NCBI GenBank assembly: GCA_015056765.1
Contig: SVFQ01000010.1
Coordinates: forward strand, 31,876 to 95,875
Length of the DNA: 64,000 nt
Source of the DNA: Lachnospiraceae bacterium
GTDB taxonomy: Bacteria > Bacillota > Clostridia > Lachnospirales > Lachnospiraceae
Reading direction: 5' to 3'
Shown: positions 1 to 6,616 of the stretch, in pieces
How positions within the stretch are numbered: the stretch's first letter is position 1
Layout: each line of letters starts with the position of its first letter
Made by a program: the position numbers and the translations under genes
The notes under the pieces: generated by a model
Told to the model about the DNA's origin: nothing
Databases searched by the model: none
What the model saw: the letters and a program-made list of their open reading frames with translations, nothing else

Positions 1-216
1 TTTCTCGTGAGCTTCTTTGGTCTGCAATTTGATTTCTGTTTCCTGGGCGTTCATTTCCAGTTGATGCTTCTCCTGCAAATGATCCTCCAGTTCACGCACT
101 CTGCTCTGCAGGTCCTTTTCAAACTCCCTGTCTCGAATCTGCTTAATAATGGATCCCAGCTCTGCATCATCTACCGTAAAGGCTTGCCCGCAATGTGGGC
201 ACTTCAGTTCTGCCAT
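1..216 (-). CDS. DUF2130-family protein, N-terminal part (runs off the window)
   Basis: Only the first 72 codons are present; the gene continues past base 1. The protein opens with a zinc-ribbon knuckle (CPHCG at residues 6-10) followed by VDDAELGSIIKQIRDREFEKDL and then a long charged, Glu/Lys/Gln-rich stretch that should form a coiled coil. This opening is typical of DUF2130 proteins, whose function is unknown. The ATG at 216 is preceded by GGAGGAG at good spacing, which fixes the start. It lies just downstream of pepD on the same strand. Seen: start, ribosome site, Cys pair, coiled-coil composition. Inferred: family. Confidence 0.75.
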   Translation of the reverse strand, partial: MAELKCPHCGQAFTVDDAELGSIIKQIRDREFEKDLQSRVRELEDHLQEKHQLEMNAQETEIKLQTKEAHEK

Positions 217-249
217 AGTGCTGCTCCTCCCCATGCTGTAAAATCTGTT

Positions 250-1692
250 TTATTTTGCTGCTAATACAGCCAGTACATACTCCCAAGTTCTCTTGGCAGA
301 GGAGATGGAAAGTCTTTCCTCTGTGGTATGGATATCCTTCATATTCGGTCCAATGGATACACAATCAAGATCCGGTCTCTTCTCCAAGAAAAATCCGCAC
401 TCTACGCCTGCATGGATAGCTTCCACGATAGGCTCCTTCTGATACATATCCTTATATACCTTCATGCAAAGATCACGGAAAGGAGACTCTACGCGATATG
501 CCCATCCCGGATAATCTGCTCTTACGTCATTTTTGCCACCGGCAAGTCTGGTGATGGTGGTGATACGGTCAATCAGAGCTTTCTTTTCGCTGGCAATGGA
601 GCTTCTAACGGAGGTAACAAAGGAGAATTTGTCTCCCTCCAGCTTCATAATACCGTTATTCAAAGAAGTCTGTACCAGGCCTTCCACATCAGCGCTCATA
701 GCCTGTACGCCGTTCGGCATAGCGATGAGCACATCTACGATATGGGATAATGCTTTATTCTCTACCACCTGCTCAGAGCCTTCCCCTAAGTCTGTTATCA
801 CAACCTGGAATCCAGGATCTTTGGTTGCAAGCTCTACTTTGATTTTGCTCTCGATGTCGCAAATTGCTTCTTTCACTGCAGCCACTCTGTCAGCAGATAC
901 CACCATATTGCATACGCATTCTCTGGTGATGGCATTGTCTGCCACACCGCCTTCTAAGGTATAAACACCTACTGCATAGCCTGCTACTGCTTTTAATACA
1001 CGGCCCATAAGTACGTTGGCATTACCGCGCTCTTTATTGATTTCAGCTCCGGAATGTCCACCCTGAAGTCCTGTTACTTTTACTTCTAATTTTGCACCGC
1101 TTCTTGCTTCTCTAGGTGCTTCGAAGAAATGGTCTACTCTGGCGCCACCGGCACAACCAACCAGGAAATGTCCCTCGTCTTCAGAGTCAAGGTTAAAGAG
1201 TCTAGTACCCTTTAAGCCACTGATGTCTGCTGCTCTTGCGCCATCCATGCCGGTCTCTTCATCTGTTGTAATAAGGATATCCAAGTGTGGATGTGGAATG
1301 GTCTTATCTTCCATGATGGCCATGGCATAGGCTACTGCGATACCATCATCGCCACCTAAGCTGGTGCCCTCTGCATAGAGATTATCTCCATCTACCTTTA
1401 CATTCAAAGGATCCTTGGTCATATCGATGGATAATTCCGGCTTGCTTACCGCTACCATATCCATGTGTCCCTGGATAATAATTCCCGGTACATTCTCGTA
1501 GCCTTCTGTAGCTTCGATTTCTACGAATACGTTTAATGCTTCATCCTGTCTTACTTTGTATCCAAGATTTCTGGCAAAATCTGCCAAGAAATCGCTAATT
1601 TCTTTTACATTTCCGGAGCCGTGAGGAATCTCACACAGCTTCGCAAAATTACTAAATACGGCCTTTGGTTCTAAATCATATATCGTTGCCAT
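250..1692 (-). CDS. pepD: Aminoacyl-histidine dipeptidase (PepD/M20 family)
   Basis: Cytosolic metallopeptidase of the M20 clan that cleaves dipeptides such as carnosine and Xaa-His, feeding peptide-derived amino acids into metabolism. The 480-residue length fits PepD. Metal-binding motifs are visible: GHMDMV near residues 75-80 (His and Asp), GGDDG near 113-117 (bridging Asp) and TDEETG near 143-148 (catalytic Glu and metal Glu). The ORF opens 12 codons further upstream, but the ATG at 1692 has AAGGAG eight bases ahead and starts with the family-like MATIYDLEP, so I use it. The gene stands alone between two minus-strand hairpin terminators upstream and the DUF2130 gene downstream. Confidence 0.92.
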   Translation of the reverse strand: MATIYDLEPKAVFSNFAKLCEIPHGSGNVKEISDFLADFARNLGYKVRQDEALNVFVEIEATEGYENVPGIIIQGHMDMVAVSKPELSIDMTKDPLNVKVDGDNLYAEGTSLGGDDGIAVAYAMAIMEDKTIPHPHLDILITTDEETGMDGARAADISGLKGTRLFNLDSEDEGHFLVGCAGGARVDHFFEAPREARSGAKLEVKVTGLQGGHSGAEINKERGNANVLMGRVLKAVAGYAVGVYTLEGGVADNAITRECVCNMVVSADRVAAVKEAICDIESKIKVELATKDPGFQVVITDLGEGSEQVVENKALSHIVDVLIAMPNGVQAMSADVEGLVQTSLNNGIMKLEGDKFSFVTSVRSSIASEKKALIDRITTITRLAGGKNDVRADYPGWAYRVESPFRDLCMKVYKDMYQKEPIVEAIHAGVECGFFLEKRPDLDCVSIGPNMKDIHTTEERLSISSAKRTWEYVLAVLAAK

Positions 1693-1746
1693 AATCATCA
1701 CTCCTTGTAGTTCATTTGTGCTTTGCACGCTTCTAATTATAGCATA

Positions 1747-1776
1747 AAAACCTTGTCCTTACAGACAAGGCTTTTA
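1747..1776 (-). terminator. Hairpin upstream of pepD
   Basis: CCTTGTC and GACAAGG (1751-1770) form an inverted repeat flanked by A/T runs on both sides. Read on the minus strand it ends in TTTTTAT. It probably backs up the rplT terminator or acts in either direction. Confidence 0.55.
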
Positions 1777-1796
1777 TGGACGGGAGCCCCCAGCCA

Positions 1797-1828
1797 ATAA
1801 AAAAGACGCCCTCCTTCGAGGGCGCCTT
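1797..1828 (-). terminator. Terminator of the infC-rpmI-rplT operon
   Basis: On the minus strand a GC-rich stem (GGCGCCCTC paired with GAGGGCGTC around a GAAG loop) is followed directly by six T residues, nine bases past the rplT stop codon. This is a standard intrinsic terminator. Confidence 0.88.
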
Positions 1829-1836
1829 ATCAATTC

Positions 1837-2193
1837 CTAGGCAATCTTAGATTTTGCAAGTTCTGCTAAGGTCTTGAAACCTTCAGCATCGTTAACTGCC
1901 ATTTCAGCTAACATCTTTCTGTTCATATCTACACCTGCAAGGTTTAAACCATGCATAAATTTGCTGTAAGAAAGACCATTCAGTCTAGCTGCTGCATTGA
2001 TACGAGCAATCCAGAGTGTTCTGAACTGACGTTTTTTCTGTTTACGACCTGCATAAGAGCTAGCAAGTGCACGCATAACGGACTGTTTTGCGATTCTGTA
2101 CTGTTTGGATCTTGCTCCTCTATAACCTTTTGCAAGTTTTAATACTCTATTGTGCTTTTTCTTAGCGTTCATGCCGCCTTTTACTCTTGCCAT
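1837..2193 (-). CDS. rplT: 50S ribosomal protein L20
   Basis: 118-residue, strongly basic protein beginning [24 protein letters not shown], the recognisable L20 N-terminus that reaches into the 23S rRNA. The central [17 protein letters not shown] is also characteristic. L20 is needed early in large-subunit assembly and in Firmicutes also acts as a repressor by binding the leader of its own operon. It is the last gene of infC-rpmI-rplT, 28 bases after rpmI and just before an intrinsic terminator. Length and sequence are typical; nothing odd is seen. Confidence 0.98.
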   Translation of the reverse strand: MARVKGGMNAKKKHNRVLKLAKGYRGARSKQYRIAKQSVMRALASSYAGRKQKKRQFRTLWIARINAAARLNGLSYSKFMHGLNLAGVDMNRKMLAEMAVNDAEGFKTLAELAKSKIA

Positions 2194-2221
2194 GTTTACT
2201 TCCTCCTAACCAATCTTCTAA

Positions 2222-2419
2222 TTACAAATAAGGTAAAATCTTCTTCATTGTCTTAGCATTGGAAGCATCTGTCATAGCTGCCTGTCTAAGATTTCTTTTC
2301 AGCTTAGTGCTCTTCTTGGTTAAGATGTGGCGCTTGTAAGCTTTGTTTCTTTTTAATTTACCTGTTCCTGTAGCAGTAAAGCGTTTTGCTGCTGCTCTGC
2401 TGGTTTTCATTTTTGGCAT
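2222..2419 (-). CDS. rpmI: 50S ribosomal protein L35
   Basis: 65-residue basic protein, [21 protein letters not shown] at the start, the standard L35 signature. It is a structural component of the large ribosomal subunit. It sits between infC (32-base gap) and rplT (28-base gap) in the conserved translation operon and has an AGGAGG-type ribosome site. Length is normal for the family. Confidence 0.98.
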   Translation of the reverse strand: MPKMKTSRAAAKRFTATGTGKLKRNKAYKRHILTKKSTKLKRNLRQAAMTDASNAKTMKKILPYL

Positions 2420-2451
2420 AATGGTAATCCTCCTATGTTCTGTTTGTATGA

Positions 2452-2961
2452 CTAACTACGTTTTTTAGCTAAAAACATAGTCATACTGCGACCTTCCACT
2501 TTTGGTGCCTTGTCAACTACTGCGATATCAGAAAGCGCTTCAGCAAAATCATCTAAGATGTGCTTGCTGTTGGCCATATGAGCCATCTCTCTACCACGGA
2601 AACGAAGTGTGATTTTTACTTTGTTGCCTTTGGTAATGAACTTTCTAGCAGCATTTGTCTTGGTGTTCAAGTCATTGGTATCAATGTTTGGTGATAATCT
2701 CAATTCCTTGATTTCTGTGACAGCCTGTTTCTTCTTGGCTTCTTTCTCTTTACGAATGTTTTCGTATTTGAATTTACCATAATCAATGATACGGCAAACC
2801 GGTGGCTTAGCAGTAGGAGCAATCTTAACTAAGTCAACTCCCGCTTCGTCAGCAAGCTTCTGTGCCTCTTTGACACTCATAACGCCCAGCTGCTCACCGT
2901 CAATTCCGATGACACGAACTTCTTTGTCTCTGATTTGTTCATTAATGAAATATTCGCTAAT
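2452..2961 (-). CDS. infC: Translation initiation factor IF-3, probable AUU start
   Basis: IF-3 binds the 30S subunit, prevents premature joining of 50S and checks start-codon/initiator-tRNA pairing. Both domains are present: [22 protein letters not shown] at the N-terminus, then a Lys/Glu linker (about residues 70-85), then [15 protein letters not shown]. No ATG is well placed. A TTG at 2976 opens the ORF but overlaps the Shine-Dalgarno GGAGGG (2969-2974). Seven bases after that SD lies an in-frame ATT (2961-2959). IF-3 genes are known to use AUU, which IF-3 itself discriminates against, giving autorepression, so I place the start there (169 residues). It is first in the operon with rpmI and rplT. 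Confidence 0.93.
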   Translation of the reverse strand: MSEYFINEQIRDKEVRVIGIDGEQLGVMSVKEAQKLADEAGVDLVKIAPTAKPPVCRIIDYGKFKYENIRKEKEAKKKQAVTEIKELRLSPNIDTNDLNTKTNAARKFITKGNKVKITLRFRGREMAHMANSKHILDDFAEALSDIAVVDKAPKVEGRSMTMFLAKKRS

Positions 2962-2995
2962 TGTCGTACCCTCCAAAATAGGCTTAAACTAAATT

Positions 2996-3110
2996 AAAAA
3001 AGTGGATAGCATCGCCATCCACTTTTCATGTAATTCCGTCATAACGGACTAACATTCAGTTACCTGACACCTGCTAAGTACTCATGGAGCCCGCAGGGTG
3101 AGAGTGGATA
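2996..3110 (-). promoter_or_regulatory. infC-operon leader with transcription attenuator (L20-leader position)
   Basis: Between the promoter and infC the minus-strand transcript folds into a terminator: AAAAGTGGAT (RNA from 3026) pairs with ATCCACTTTT and ends in TTTTTTAAT (2998-3026). Further upstream in the leader the same heptamer ATCCACT occurs (plus-strand agtggat, 3103-3109). It can pair with the terminator's 5' arm and would then block terminator formation. Firmicute infC-rpmI-rplT operons carry an L20-binding leader at this place. That L20 is the ligand here is inference from position and architecture. Confidence 0.75.
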
Positions 3111-3140
3111 CTCTGCTTTCTGTGTTTCACACACTAGATA

Positions 3141-3169
3141 AATATACAACAGTCCACTTTCTTTGTCAA
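3141..3169 (-). promoter_or_regulatory. Sigma-A type promoter of the infC operon
   Basis: On the minus strand TTGACA (3164-3169) and TATATT (3141-3146) are separated by exactly 17 bases, a near-consensus housekeeping promoter. It places the transcript start near 3134, ahead of the attenuator leader. Confidence 0.85.
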
Positions 3170-3173
3170 CACT

Positions 3174-3545
3174 TTATTCTGAAATTTCTTTGTTTTCTGT
3201 ATCTTCTACTGTAGTCTCCGCCGGATTCTCCGGAAGTGCATCTCCGAACATGAGCCTTTGGCCATCTTCAGATTTGGCTTCCTTCTCATACTCCTCTTCG
3301 GCTTCCGGATCTGCTGCCCCGCCTTTGTACTCTCCTTTGGCCAGGCTTTTGATAGAAAAGCCAAACAGTACCACGCTAAGTCCAAGGAGCACTGCACCGG
3401 CCACCACGAATACCAAACCGTTTTCTGCCAGTTTCTTTACATTATCTGTTATAAGTGTAAAGCCTAAATACGCTACATAAGCGGCTACGCAGGCTTTTAA
3501 AATCAGCATTTGCTGAGTAGAAAGCTTTTTGTCTTTTTTATCCAT
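3174..3545 (-). CDS. Small two-span membrane protein, unknown function
   Basis: 123-residue protein not assigned to a named family. It has a short charged N-terminus, two hydrophobic segments (about residues 17-34 and 44-66) and a long acidic C-terminal tail rich in Glu/Asp that should be cytoplasmic. It starts three bases after the stop of the TPR gene, so the two are almost certainly cotranslated, and it ends close to the infC promoter. It may work with the TPR membrane protein, but no function is evident. Confidence 0.7.
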   Translation of the reverse strand: MDKKDKKLSTQQMLILKACVAAYVAYLGFTLITDNVKKLAENGLVFVVAGAVLLGLSVVLFGFSIKSLAKGEYKGGAADPEAEEEYEKEAKSEDGQRLMFGDALPENPAETTVEDTENKEISE

Positions 3546-3548
3546 GTT

Positions 3549-4976
3549 CTATCCTTCAGTGGTATCTACGCCCAGTTCCTCTAATGCTCGCTGGGATTTA
3601 CGTGCTCTGTCTGTGCCCGGATACTTCTCTACCACTTCTTTAAAGTAAAGAGCTGCATTGGCATCATCGCCGTTCTTTCTATAAGCATTTGCCAGGTTGT
3701 AGAGGATATTGTCGTTCTCTACATCGTAGATTTTTGCTTTTTCCAGATTGGTGATGGCATCGGAATAATTGCCATCTTTGTAGGCCTGTAAGCCATCTTC
3801 CAAGTACTGCTCTGCAACCAGCGGTCCTACTTTTGCCAGCATGGCATTATAGACATTTTGGAATGCATCGGAAGTGCCATTGATATCCACTTCAGACGCC
3901 AGCTTTTCCAGTGCTTCCGCTACTGCCGTCACATCATCCGGATTATTGATATAGGTATTGACTGCATTTAGCAAGTCATCCATGGTCTGTAAAGTACCGT
4001 CAGTGCCTACGTATTTATCTACCTCAGACTGAAGCTGTTCGTTCAAGGTCTTCAGGCTGTCCATTTCCTGGTTCAGGCTTTCCATGTCTGCCGACTTCAC
4101 GTTCAACTGCTCGCTGACCTCCTTCAGCTGCTCTGTCATATCCGCCTTTGCATTTTGGATTCTGGCAGGCAAAATCAGAAAGAAGGAAATCGCCACACCG
4201 ATGACAAGTCCCATTACCATGTAGATCACCGCAGAGCCGGTTACGCTATGTGGCTCGTGGAATTCAGCAGGTTGGATGATGGTTTCATTTCCTATGGTGT
4301 ATTTTACAATGTCCTCTTTTTTCTTTCTCTTTACCTTAGCAACCCCATCCTCATCTGTAGGATGCAGGATTTTCTCTGCTTCCTTCATATAAAGAAGGGC
4401 CTGGGTATTTCCATGGTCAATCTGTAAGACCTTCTCAAGCTGCTTCATAGCCTTGGTGTAATCCTCTGCATCCAAGTACAAAAGGCCTAGTAAAAGGTGT
4501 GCTCTCACATACTTCGGATTCATACTTACCACAGACTTCAGCTGGATAATGGCTAAGTCTTTGGAATCCTGCTGGCAATACAAAAGTGCCTGATTGTACT
4601 TTTTAATAGCCTGATTCCAGGTATCCAGACGAGAAGGATTATTCTGTACCATGGCGATATAGTCTTCTGCGATGTTTTTGCGATTACGCAGATTGGTACT
4701 GATGACCCACTCACTAAGGGCGGCCACCACCTCGCCTAACTCAAAATAGACCAGACCTAACAGGTTTCTGGCCTCAACATGTGCTTTATTAAATTTGAGG
4801 CACTGTCTCAAACAAATAAGTGCCCCGGACAAATCTCTGACTTTTGCCTTCTCCAACGCCTGATTGTAAAAGCGGTTGGCGGTCATCATGATTGTCTTAT
4901 AAGTTCCTACATCGGCACCGCAATTCGTGCAGAAGTTCTCTTCTGTAAGCCGTACCCCACAATGATAACAATTCAT
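3549..4976 (-). CDS. Zinc-ribbon TPR membrane protein
   Basis: 475-residue protein with clear modular layout. Two CxxC knuckles (CYHC at 3-6, CTNC at 16-19) form a zinc ribbon. Residues about 30-205 are TPR-like helices, including GLVYFELGEVVAALSEW and LLGLLYLDAEDYTKAMKQLEKVL. One membrane span lies near 248-270, followed by a coiled coil (about 275-322). A second TPR block (about 395-470) ends the protein. The topology would put one TPR block on each side of the membrane, suggesting a scaffold linking cytoplasmic and extracytoplasmic partners. No catalytic motif is seen. It sits in an operon after folC and the 53-residue protein. Confidence 0.75.
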   Translation of the reverse strand: MNCYHCGVRLTEENFCTNCGADVGTYKTIMMTANRFYNQALEKAKVRDLSGALICLRQCLKFNKAHVEARNLLGLVYFELGEVVAALSEWVISTNLRNRKNIAEDYIAMVQNNPSRLDTWNQAIKKYNQALLYCQQDSKDLAIIQLKSVVSMNPKYVRAHLLLGLLYLDAEDYTKAMKQLEKVLQIDHGNTQALLYMKEAEKILHPTDEDGVAKVKRKKKEDIVKYTIGNETIIQPAEFHEPHSVTGSAVIYMVMGLVIGVAISFFLILPARIQNAKADMTEQLKEVSEQLNVKSADMESLNQEMDSLKTLNEQLQSEVDKYVGTDGTLQTMDDLLNAVNTYINNPDDVTAVAEALEKLASEVDINGTSDAFQNVYNAMLAKVGPLVAEQYLEDGLQAYKDGNYSDAITNLEKAKIYDVENDNILYNLANAYRKNGDDANAALYFKEVVEKYPGTDRARKSQRALEELGVDTTEG

Positions 4977-4988
4977 GTACGCTTACCT

Positions 4989-5150
4989 CTACTCTTCTTC
5001 TGTTGTTTCTTCCTCTTGCTTTGCCTCTTTCACGATTTTCACCATCAGGTCTGCCATGTCTGTCATGTCCTGATTGTAAATCGCTGTTTCTACTTCTCCA
5101 ACTTCCATACTGGGATGGAATTTCTTTAATTCTTCCTCAAAATTAATCAT
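4989..5150 (-). CDS. Conserved-looking 53-residue acidic protein
   Basis: A longer reading exists, but the ATG at 5150 overlaps the folC stop codon as ATGA and has GGGG upstream, so translational coupling fixes this start. The product, starting MINFEEELKKFHPS, is acidic, has no membrane span, and ends in a Glu/Thr-rich tail. I do not recognise a named family. Its place between folC and the TPR membrane protein (12-base gap) suggests a role with the latter, but this is only context. Confidence 0.6.
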   Translation of the reverse strand: MINFEEELKKFHPSMEVGEVETAIYNQDMTDMADLMVKIVKEAKQEEETTEEE

Positions 5151-6538
5151 ATTTTCCCCATTTGTTTTTTCCATTCTCCCACGAGATGTAAGGATCCGGT
5201 GAAGAAAATCTCTCCTCCATCCGAAATCTCCCTGCGCGCCTCATCATAGGCTTCCGAAAGCGATGGAAAAATCTGCATTTCTATTTTCAATTCAGGATCT
5301 GCAAAAAGACGCTCCAGCACCTCCCTATATCCCAGTGCCTTTAAGCTTCTCTCATCCTGTAAGCCTGTTACCAATACTTTGGCAAAAAGATGACTATCGC
5401 GAATCGCGGTAAGCATCTCTTCGTAGGATTTATCAGCCATCACTGCAAAGATCAGAATCCTTTTGCCTTCTGCCGGCATCTGCTTCACGGTATCCAAAAA
5501 AGCCCTGATGCCTTCCGGATTATGGGCTCCATCCACATACAGATGAGGGGATACTTGCTCCATTCTACCGGGGTGTGTCATTTCTTCCACGCCTCGAAGT
5601 ATGTCTTCCGTCTTTAGATTCAGTTTTCCATTCTGCTGCAAATACCCCAGTAAATCCAGAGCAATTGCTGCATTTTCCATCTGATAAAGTCCTGCCGCGC
5701 TTAAAGCTATGCGCTCATAACTATAATACTTAGATTCATAGGAAAAATCAACGGCTTTGCTGAAGTTTTGAAGTAGGCGACAACGACTCTTATCCACATA
5801 GGACACCGGACAATTACGCTGTTTTCCAAGGTTATTTATGACGCTTTTTGCTCCCTTTGGAAGGTCCCCGCAAAACACCGGCGCCTCGTTACGCAAAATG
5901 GCACCTTTCTCCCCAGCTATAGCTTCGATGGTGTCTCCTAAAACCGCCGTATGCTCTAAGCTAATACTGGTGATTGCCAGCGCCAGGGGATGCGGCAAAA
6001 GTGTCACAGCATCATATCTGCCTCCCAGCCCTGTCTCCAGAATAAGAATATCCGGCTTTTCCTCTGCAAAATACTGCATAGCAAGTAAAAAATAGGCTTC
6101 CGGCATAGTCAGCGTTCCATCTATTGCAACAGCTTCTTGCAAAGTAGAAAGCAAGCTCTCTTCCAGGGCTCTAAACCTCTCCCCCGGAATCTGATTCACA
6201 TGGACATGGCATTTCCTTGCCTTTTTGTCTCTGATGCTTTCCCGGCTCTCGACGGTTTCACCGGATTTCTCCAGGATTCGAATGCGCTCTTCTTCCTCCA
6301 CCAAATGCGGAGATGTAAAAAGGCCCACCTTGTAACCATTCTCTGCCAGCGCATAAGCAAGAAAAAAGCATGTAGAGCCTTTTCCATTACTGCCAGCCAC
6401 CTGAATAAATGGGATTTCCTCCCCCGGTCTTCCTAAGTAGTCATAATATGCAATTGTTTCTTCTAAGCTTGGCCCCTTCGCTTTCCACTTAGGTAGCGCT
6501 TCTATTCGGTCAACACACTTTGTCATGTCTAAAGCCAT
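5147..6538 (-). CDS. folC: Folylpolyglutamate/dihydrofolate synthase
   Basis: ATP-dependent Mur-ligase-family enzyme that adds glutamates to folates. It shows the P-loop AGSNGKGST at about residues 48-56, the FTSPHL motif, the carbamylation/Mg region ETGLGGRYDAV and the C-terminal signature HPGRMEQV...DGAHNPEG. About 463 residues is slightly longer than usual. The ORF opens at 6610, but the ATG at 6538 has AGAGG six bases ahead and gives the normal N-terminus. An ATG two codons upstream is the alternative. It follows valS, an arrangement common in Firmicutes, and its stop overlaps the next gene by four bases. Confidence 0.93.
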   Translation of the reverse strand: MALDMTKCVDRIEALPKWKAKGPSLEETIAYYDYLGRPGEEIPFIQVAGSNGKGSTCFFLAYALAENGYKVGLFTSPHLVEEEERIRILEKSGETVESRESIRDKKARKCHVHVNQIPGERFRALEESLLSTLQEAVAIDGTLTMPEAYFLLAMQYFAEEKPDILILETGLGGRYDAVTLLPHPLALAITSISLEHTAVLGDTIEAIAGEKGAILRNEAPVFCGDLPKGAKSVINNLGKQRNCPVSYVDKSRCRLLQNFSKAVDFSYESKYYSYERIALSAAGLYQMENAAIALDLLGYLQQNGKLNLKTEDILRGVEEMTHPGRMEQVSPHLYVDGAHNPEGIRAFLDTVKQMPAEGKRILIFAVMADKSYEEMLTAIRDSHLFAKVLVTGLQDERSLKALGYREVLERLFADPELKIEMQIFPSLSEAYDEARREISDGGEIFFTGSLHLVGEWKKQMGKI

Positions 6539-6584
6539 TTCCATCCTCTGTCCGCGATTTGCTTTTCTTATTTGTATTACAAGA

Positions 6585-6606
6585 AAGGAGGGATAGTTCC
6601 CTCCTT
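6585..6606 (-). terminator. Inverted repeat between valS and folC
   Basis: AAGGAGGGA and TCCCTCCTT form a perfect 9-bp stem with a 4-base loop just after the valS stop. The following T-tract (TTCTTGT) is weak, so it may only partly terminate or may protect the 3' end. Full termination is unlikely because folC seems to lack its own promoter. Confidence 0.5.
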
Positions 6607-6616
6607 CCATCTTACC

